From contig SADC01001370.1 in the NCBI GenBank assembly GCA_004194705.1, forward strand, positions 310,001-374,000: 64,000 nt of DNA. Reading direction: 5' to 3'. This document shows, piece after piece, positions 57,229 through 64,000 of the stretch. The stretch is from Ditylenchus dipsaci. Taxonomy: Eukaryota > Nematoda > Chromadorea > Rhabditida > Anguinidae. The notes beneath the pieces were generated by a model. That model was not told the DNA's origin. It did not search any database and saw only the letters and a program-made list of their open reading frames with translations. The first letter of the stretch is position 1. Each line of letters starts with the position of its first letter. Position numbers and translations under genes: made by a program.

Positions 57229-57789
57229 GTGAGATGTGTAGTGGGATTTATTTGTGTTTCTTCAGATATTTCGAAAGCTATGCATTCCGCAATGATTGAA
57301 GAAGTGAATGAGCAGCTCGTGCTGAAGTTGGATCCTGCCATGAAGTGCCTCGTCTCAAGCGACCCTGGTGCTCAGGAATGGCTGAAGACCTACGTAGAGA
57401 GCGCCTGCTGTGAATTGGAAGCCGCTGCTGGACCGGACTCTGGGCAAAACAAGTTGGAGTTGCAAGTTAGTAAGCTTTTAGATTCACCCGTCTGCGATAT
57501 TGGGGAGTTGACCGAAATAGAAGTAAGTGAGGTCTTGACCGTCTGTGGTGTAGAGCGTGGGGATGTTGTGACCGAGTTGAAGTGCGCGACCCGTCTGCGT
57601 GATGTGCCTGCAATTGGACCGTGCTCTTGCCTTGGTGGTGGATCTGGCCTGCCTGCTGCTGCTGAAGTCTCACTGATGGATGATGGTGGTGCTCCTGGTC
57701 AAACTGCCGCTGCTGGTGCCTGGATCCCGCAACCCGTGACGATCCGCTGGCCTCTGGGTTCGATGAAGGATGCTCCAAACTGTGTCTGA
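57229..57789 (+). CDS. unidentified open reading frame in a GC-rich island
   Basis: A 186-codon frame with balanced composition (MHSAMIEEVNEQLVLKLDPA; DPGAQEWLKTYVESACCELE), preceded by a plausible acceptor TTTCTTCAG at about 57265. The DNA is clearly richer in G and C than its surroundings. Downstream in another frame lies a Cys-rich stretch (GFDEGCSKLCLTAEVDKIDP ... NCGVGPCVCLCDVNKEV) to about 57975, suggesting a second exon or another frame break. I do not recognise the family. A minus-strand frame across the same DNA (57467-58018) is probably its shadow. Confidence 0.35.
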   Translation: MRCVVGFICVSSDISKAMHSAMIEEVNEQLVLKLDPAMKCLVSSDPGAQEWLKTYVESACCELEAAAGPDSGQNKLELQVSKLLDSPVCDIGELTEIEVSEVLTVCGVERGDVVTELKCATRLRDVPAIGPCSCLGGGSGLPAAAEVSLMDDGGAPGQTAAAGAWIPQPVTIRWPLGSMKDAPNCV

Positions 57790-57979
57790 CTGCCGAAGTG
57801 GACAAGATCGACCCAAAGAATGCTAAAGAAGAAGAGAAAGCCTGTGTGGCCAATGTTCCTAATTGTGGTGTTGGTCCTTGTGTGTGTCTGTGTGACGTTA
57901 ATAAAGAAGTGACTCGTGTCTGTGTGGTAGGAGCGCCTGTAAGGGCCGAAAGGCGTTTTCTTACTGTATTATTATGAAA

Positions 57980-58340
57980 CGTACTGTATGAGTATAACCA
58001 TCTGCAATATATGAGCATAAAAAAGCTCTATAAACCGCTCCAACTCTTGCTGAATATGAGTATAACTTCCCCACTCGATGTGAGTATAACCACCACACTC
58101 GATGTGAGTATAAAAAAATTATTTATGAAGTGAACATACATCTAAAAAATGGCTACAAACAATAATAAAAGACATATTATAAATTTACTAGAAAGGGGGG
58201 CCGCCTGTCGGCGGACCACCCTCGCCTTGGTCAAGGTTCGAGTATAACGTTCAAAAAAATACATTTAAAAAAATGAAAAATAAAAATTAATCAATCAAAA
58301 TATAACGCAAAACATTAAAAACTCTCTAATTACTGACAAA
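57980..58340. repeat. ATGTGAGTATAACCACC repeats, no gene recognised
   Basis: Several direct copies of GATGTGAGTATAACCACC and shorter GAGTATAAC motifs (57990-58110, one more at 58240). The same motif occurs at 54262-54292 and 54745-54765, flanking the TCGCGCGA array. Nothing else is recognised. Confidence 0.6.
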
Positions 58341-58354
58341 CGTATTTGCTTTCC

Positions 58355-58480
58355 TGGCAGACCACCTTACTCTTCGGGGGCGCTTACTCACTCCTGGCAC
58401 GCCTACCTACTCTCCTGGAACACCTACTCACTCTTCTGGTCACTCTCCTGCTTAACCCACCCCTCTCCTGCCCTACCCAC
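58355..58480. repeat. CTCCTGGCACRCCTAC low-complexity tandem
   Basis: Degenerate units of CTACTCACTCTCCTGGAACA over about 120 bp. Similar units (CTCTCCAGGTACCCCTACTA) end the window at 63935-64000. Confidence 0.6.
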
Positions 58481-58587
58481 CCACCCTACCCGGCGAAAAG
58501 TTCTTTAAAAAAGCTTAAAATTATAAATATTGGTAAAAATTTGAATTTTTAAAAAAATTTCGAAAATTTCGAATGAGAAAATTTTTC

Positions 58588-58722
58588 CGGGCTTTTCCGG
58601 GCCGTCCCGAGCCGGGCCGGGCTGGGCCGGGCCTAACCCCTGTCCGGGGCGGCCGGGCCGGGCTTTTGAAAACGAGGTCCGGGCCGGGCCTGCAAAATCA
58701 AGGCCCGTATCCAGCCCTGCTG
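58588..58722. repeat. GGGCCGGGCC hairpin
   Basis: GC-rich inverted repeat of GGGCCGGGC units flanking CCTAACCCCTGTCCGGGG. The open frames on both strands are repeat artefacts. Confidence 0.7.
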
Positions 58723-58734
58723 ATGACAATGGCT

Positions 58735-59530
58735 CAAATTGTTTTACCCGCCAAATTATTTTTTTACCCCGCCAAATTTGAATTTTGAGCAAAATACTCG
58801 TTATCCCGCCAAATTACTGATTTACCCCGCCAAATTTGAATTTACCCCGCCAAATTTGAATTTTCGGTGAAATACTGCAGTAAATTTTGCGGGAATTCAG
58901 ATTTTATAGTCAAAAATGACTTGGATCGCTCAAAATACCACCCCGAGTGGCCAGAAGCCCCTGAAAGTTGGTTTTTTGGGGGTTTACTAAAGGGGGGGGT
59001 AAACTTTTTGCAAAAATCGATTGAGCGGATCAGATTTCGGGTCCGATGGGCTTAATTGCTCAGAATTCCACCCTTAACCATTCTCAACTATCTTAAACCA
59101 ACCTAAGCACTGATTTAGGGTAGTTAGATACTGGTCTGGAGCAGTTTGGGATGGTTTAGGGTGGTTTAAGAGGGTTGAGAATGGTTAAGGGTGGAATCCT
59201 GAGCGATTGAGCCCATCTGACCCGAAATCTGATCCGCTCAATCGATTTTTCGCAAAAAGTTTACCCCCCCCCTTTAGTAAACCCCAAAAACCAACTTTCA
59301 GGGGCTTCTGGCCACTCGGGGGTGGGATTTTGAGCGATCCAAGTCATTTAAAGTCATAAAATCTGAATTCCCGCAAAATTTACTGCAGTATTTCACCGAA
59401 AATTCAAATTTGGCGGGGTAAATCAGTAATTTGGCGGGGTAAACGAGTATTTTGCTCAAAATTCAAATTTGGCGGGGTAAAAAATAATTTGGCGGGGTAA
59501 ATCAGTAATTTGGCGGGGTAAATTAGTTAC
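58735..59530. mobile_element. palindromic element, family C, copy 2
   Basis: Outer arms of CCCCGCCAAATTTGAATTT and AAATTTGGCGGGGTAA units, middle arms GGCCAGAAGCCCCTGAAAGT / CTTTCAGGGGCTTCTGGCC, and inner CTCAGAATTCCACCCTTAAC / inverse. GATGACAAT occurs on both sides (about 58722 and 59534), a possible 9-bp target duplication. It shares its inner half with 51730-52070. Confidence 0.85.
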
Positions 59531-60190
59531 AGCCGATGACAATATGGACAACTTTCCTCTCGAGACAAAAATAAAAAAACATTTAAATTAAAAAGAAGTC
59601 CAAATTTCGAATTCCTACCGATTCAACACCTCCCTAAGATCCCGGGTTCCGGTACTCATTCCAAACCGACCTTTTTAAAAAGAAAGCTGAGATTTCGAGG
59701 TACATTTTAAGAGTGGCAAGTTTGAAATGCACTGGTAACAGCCCCGAAATTTGACTCTCACAGGAACTCGGGGTTGAGTTTAAATTGGGTCATGTTAAAC
59801 TTTAATTCGAGCAACTATTAAACTTTAAAAACGACGACCTAGCACCTTAACATGACTCTATTAAAAGTTTAACCTTGCCCAATTTAAACTTTAACTTTAC
59901 TATAATTAAACTTTAGTCTGCCTCAATTTAAACTTGGATTTCACCCAATTTATATATGAATTTCACCCAATTTAAACTTTAATTTCACCCAATTTAAACT
60001 TGGATCTTACCCAATTTAAACTTCAAAAAGTAAGTCGGTTACCAGGCAGTAAAAAAAGGGCCAGTAAAAGAGGGCTGTGTAAGGTGGCCAGATACTTAAC
60101 TGTATTTTTCATATCCTTTTTTCTTCTAAGATATTTTTGTGATACTAGTTAGTAATTGCTATTATTGTGGTTAATAATACTTAGGTACTA
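59531..60190. repeat. CCCAATTTAAACTTTA repeats, no gene recognised
   Basis: From about 59770 to 60025 the sequence is loosely tandem CACCCAATTTAAACTT(T). A related inverted-orientation block fills 63540-63850 (AAGTTTAAATTGGG). No gene is seen. Confidence 0.6.
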
Positions 60191-60260
60191 CAGTCGAACC
60201 TCGATATGACGAAATCCCTTGGGACCGCCCAACAGGTGGCGTTATATCGAGATTTGATTG
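60191..60260. mobile_element. 70-bp minimal CAGTCGAACCTCGATATGAC MITE
   Basis: Left CAGTCGAACCTCGATATGAC, right GTTATATCGAGATTTGATTG, with TA on both sides (60189-60190, 60261-60262). It is the shortest member of the family: the termini and a 30-bp loop. Confidence 0.8.
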
Positions 60261-60262
60261 TA

Positions 60263-60840
60263 CTGGTCATGCCCTACTTTTTATTTAATTCTTACAGCAA
60301 CTGACTGAATACCGACCGAATACTACAGTTCGAATGTTCGTAGTAGTCTAAGCATGGATATCCCATTTTTTCGTACTTTTTTTTGAAAAAAACCTTTCTT
60401 ATTTTGTAACAAACTTCTATAATTTAACACGTTTGTCTGTAATCCAGCATCAGTTATATTGCATAATCTAAACCAAGTGACCGTTGATTTGGTGCAAGTT
60501 TTTATTCTGTTTTTCGGGTTCTAAAACTTGTTTTTTGCACTTATTCGAGCACTTTAAAGAAGGCTTTATAATAGTAAGAATGCTATTTTGCGTTTTTTTA
60601 GTTTTGTTGAATTTAACCAAATGACAGTTTTGTACCTGCAAACTATTTTTAGATTATCGCAATAGTGCATGAAAAAGATTTTTGAAGCTGAAAGATAAGA
60701 CAAAAATTTCGCCCCGGGGGACATACAGATTCACCAATTTAACTTTCATATGGATTCATTGGAACAAAACATTTAACTTCCTTATTTCAATCCATCAGCC
60801 GGGGTATACATTGGTCAGAAATATACATTCATATCCAGAT
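60263..60840. other. no gene recognised
   Basis: AT-rich intergenic sequence without convincing frames or strong palindromes. Confidence 0.35.
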
Positions 60841-60841
60841 A

Positions 60842-61107
60842 CCGTATAACCTCTAATAAACGGGCACCCCCTGGATTCGAAATCGTGTTCTTGCATTGTG
60901 TTTTAGTGTTTTAGTATTGTGTTTTAGCCCATTTTTTATAGTTTGATCTCGGAAAACTTACCACCCAATTGGTAGCCAATGAGATGAGCTACAAGATTAG
61001 TGATAATTTGCCTGATAAAGTTCTTCAAAAATGGGTGAAAAACAGAATGTCAAAACACGATTTTGAATTAGGGGGTGGGGTGCCCGTTTATTAGAGGTTA
61101 TACGGTA
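60842..61107. mobile_element. CCGTATAACCTCTAATAAACGGGC palindromic element
   Basis: ACCGTATAACCTCTAATAAA and TTTATTAGAGGTTATACGGT are terminal inverted repeats. The next block GGGCACCCCCTGGATTCGAA is also mirrored at the right (TTGAATTAGGGGGTGGGGTG). Confidence 0.85.
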
Positions 61108-61419
61108 TCTCCATCGTCTTAAAAGACCTTAGCATTGAGTACCAATGCCTTGGCTACTATTGCGCAGGCAGTTTCACCTAGATACCGATGCCGAGGCATT
61201 CCTTTGTACCAACACCTGAGTGCCACCTGGATACCTGACGGGGTATGAAACTAATCCAGACTAGAGTTCCGGCAAGTGAAATTGCTGTTTTAGTATTATC
61301 AAACCATGTTCAACACAGGATTTTGCAGGGGTTTTGTAGCTTGTGCGAAAGTGGAGATTTACCGAGGGTGAAATGAGTAGGTTGGGGCAATCACTAACAA
61401 GTAAAGTATCCGAGGTGTG

Positions 61420-62185
61420 ATTCTGAGCACGAAAGATAATAAAAAAAATTAGTGTCTTCTTGTGGAGCATTCCCAGGTTAGGTGTGAAAGTGGTTGGCTA
61501 ACCCCACGCAAAAGTCGAAATTTTGAGAATTAATTAATTAAAGTTTGAAATGTGACCATGATACAAGTATAGGTTTTGGTGAAGTATATAATTCTTTCCT
61601 CGAAATTTGATTTTCCTCAAGGGACAATCACCCGTATAATCGTGATTCTTTACTCCTGAATAGGCACAGTAACACTTGGTTTTCAAAAATCGATTTTTTC
61701 GGTTTAGCCTTTGTCCCCCAAGGCGCAAAAACTAAAAATAGTCAAGAATTTTTTAGTTTGATTTAGAGATAAAACAATTCTACCATGTTTTTCAACATGG
61801 CTCTTGCAAAAAACCTTTATGCATTTTTAATTTATGCATCAATTTAAACAAGATTTTTTCTTGACAATTTTAGTTTTTTTTGCCATGAGAACCAGGACTA
61901 AACTAGGAAAAAAATCCGATTTTTGAAAACCAAGTGTTACCCTACCAGCAGTCAAGAATCACGATCATACGAGTGGTTGTCCCTTGAGAAAAATTGAATT
62001 TTGAGTAAAAAATTTTATATATCATGGTCACATTTCAAAGTTCAATTAATTATTTCTCAAAATTTTGACTATCATGCGGGGACTAGCCAACCACTTTTAC
62101 ATGTAACCTGGGGGTGCTCTACAAGAATACAATAAAAAAATTTATTGTCTTTTGTCCTAGACAAAAGATCCTCAGAATCTCCTTG
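61420..62185. mobile_element. palindrome of about 0.75 kb
   Basis: Arms contain GTGGTTGGCTAACCCCACGC / GGGGACTAGCCAACCACTTT, AAATGTGACCATGATA / TATCATGGTCACATTT, and TTTTCAAAAATCGATTTTTT / ATCCGATTTTTGAAAACC around a centre near 61800. Non-coding. Confidence 0.85.
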
Positions 62186-62198
62186 TAAGAACAAACTA

Positions 62199-63186
62199 CA
62201 GGGTGTCCCAAAAAACCCTACCCTTCAATGACACCGTAGGACCATTTTCAATTATCAATTTCTTGTGCACGATATGTCATCTTGTAGCCCTGGTAATTCT
62301 CTAGCGAATGGTAAATTAACATTCACTAAGTGACAATGGCATAGTGGGTTAATAGACAGAACAAATAAAAAAAAACCGGATTTTCTGTTTTGTCAAATTG
62401 ACTCGTGGCCAGAAAAAATTGATAAAGTTTTATGTGCTGTGATAACATTCTTTCATTATGTATAAGCGCAGATAAGAAGCTACAAAACCCATTTTGCAGA
62501 ATACTTTTTGAAAATATAAATGTTGAGTTATGGCTTTTTTAAAAAAAACCACAAATGGCCAAAAATCAATTTTTCTTAATTTTTTTCGAATTTCGTGGCT
62601 TTGGTTTTGACATGGTTTTGCTGTTTTCATGAGACCATAGCTCAACATATAAATTTAGAAAAAAAAATCTGTAAAAAGGGTTTTGTAGCTTCTGATCTGC
62701 GCTACAACATGTATGCAAGAAAAAATTACAGCGCAAAACACTCAAGCGAAATTTTGACCAGTGAAGGTGACAAAAGTACTCGTCAAATTTTGTGAAATGA
62801 CTTAATTTGTGTTAAGAGCCGGATGCTGACTTTTTGAAAATAATCCGGAAAATTTTTATATACAAATCGAAATAGAAAAGAAAGGGCTACAAAATCATGT
62901 GTGTGGAATATTTTTGCAAGATAAATTTTGATGTTAATAATCAACCTGAAAACACGTCAATTATTTCTTAAGTCAGCAAAAACAGAAAATCCGGGGATTG
63001 AAAATCCGTTTTTTTTTATTTGTTCTGTCTATTAACCCACTATGCCATTGTCACTTAGTGAATGTTAATTTACCATTCGCTAGAGAATTACCAGGGCTAC
63101 AAGATGACATATCGTGCACAAGAAATTGATAATTGAAAATGGTCCTACGGTGTCATTGATGGGTAGGGTTTTTTTTGGACACCCTG
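62199..63186. mobile_element. TA-flanked CAGGGTGTCCCAAAAAACCC palindromic element
   Basis: CAGGGTGTCCCAAAAAACCC at the left faces GGGTTTTTTTTGGACACCCTG at the right, with TA outside both ends. Arms of about 200 bp are nearly identical (GCACGATATGTCATCTTGTA inverted at 63100). A second inverted pair inside includes CGCAGATAAGAAGCTACAAA / GTTTTGTAGCTTCTGATCTGCG. The ends recall Tc1/mariner-type termini; no transposase is seen. Confidence 0.9.
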
Positions 63187-63539
63187 TAATGCCTGTGAGG
63201 AGTGCTGAGTGTGTATTGTTGAATATAATATAATAAAACAATTCAGAACACAATTCCGAAAAACAAAAAGTTATTTTTGAGCGGGTAGAGGGCAAAATTT
63301 CACTGAACGGGTTAACAGACATTTCTGGCTTTAAAATGTTGTAGGCGAACATTGGGGCCAACAAAATATTGAACGAAAAATAGTTGGAGATAGTATCAAT
63401 ATTTCAGGGTAAACAAAAATGTTGACTACAACAATCGACACTGCCAAACACTATATTCTTCCTAAAAGTTATATCGCGCAGCTGAAAAGCGATCACAAAC
63501 ATGATGAAAATGCATATCCGCATTGATATATGCGAAAAA

Positions 63540-64000
63540 AGTGAAAATTGGGTGTTAAACCTTAAATAAAGTTTAAATCAAGTCAAACTTCATCCAATTT
63601 AAAGTAAGACTTTACCCAATTTAAGGTTTAAATTTTAAAGGAAAAATTTGACTGGACATTTTAAAGTTTAAATTGGGTAAGGTTAATGTTTAAATAAACT
63701 TTAAATAAACCTTAACTTTACCCATTATTCACTTTTCCATGTTAGGTTAAAGTTTAAATTAGGTCATGTTAAAGCTTAAATTGACTTTGAATCCTATTTA
63801 AACCTTAACATTACCCCATTTCTACCTTAACCTTACCCTATTTAAACTCAAACCCGAGTTCCTGTGCTCAAACCAAAAAAACAATAATTTGCTCTCTAAA
63901 ACCCAAAAAATTAAACCCAAAAAAATCTCTCCAGGTACCCCTACTAACTCTCCAGGTACCCCTACTTGCTCTCTAGCACCCTTGCTAACTCTCCAGGTAC
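63540..64000. repeat. TTTAAATTGGGT and CTCTCCAGGTACCCC repeats at the window end
   Basis: 63540-63850 is loosely repeated AAGTTTAAATTGGGTAA / TTTAAACCTTAACTTTACCC. 63930-64000 is tandem CTCTCCAGGTACCCCTACTA cut by the window edge. No coding sequence. Confidence 0.65.

Noticed and set aside
57467..58018. 183-codon minus-strand ORF
   Set aside because: It runs antisense through the GC-rich plus-strand frame, is His/Ser/Gln-rich and matches no family; probably a shadow.

Overview
The window reads as an AT-rich, intron-rich genome segment of an invertebrate-grade animal. Six recognisable genes are split by short GT-AG introns (one has a probable GC-AG intron) and are embedded in a very dense population of inverted-repeat mobile elements. 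XBP1 with an IRE1-type intron, PHF12, UNC119 and CNOT1 together argue for Metazoa. Nothing in the sequence fixes the phylum.

Layout. 1-5 kb: an inverted minisatellite pair, small palindromic elements and a doubtful set of exons. 5.1-7.4 kb (minus): XBP1, the unfolded-protein-response bZIP factor, with a 23-nt IRE1-type intron between two 7-nt-loop hairpins. 10.6-11.0 kb (plus): an NDUFV3-like complex I subunit. 11.5-14.5 kb (minus): a J-domain protein that resembles plant ARG1 along its length. 15.6-20.7 kb (minus): UNC119 with an acidic insert. 24.4-30.7 kb (minus): PHF12 (two PHD fingers and an FHA-like domain). 31.4-32.0 kb: an internally deleted mariner. 35.7-54.0 kb (plus): CNOT1, the CCR4-NOT scaffold, in about 32 exons, apparently without the region that follows DUF3819 in vertebrates. 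54.3-64 kb: no recognised gene, one unidentified GC-rich ORF and several long palindromes.

The genes do not form a pathway; they are ordinary housekeeping and regulatory genes side by side. The repeats are the unusual part. Several families of near-perfect palindromes (200-1400 bp) lie in introns and intergenic DNA, often nested in one another. In one case three elements with different target-site duplications (TA, TTAA, TA) sit inside each other.

Caveat: most genes carry single-base frame breaks at conserved codons. The simplest reading is consensus error (loss of one base in short homopolymers), not pseudogenes, because splice sites, other codons and domain order are intact. Exon coordinates were read by eye from splice motifs and similarity to remembered families; no alignment was run.
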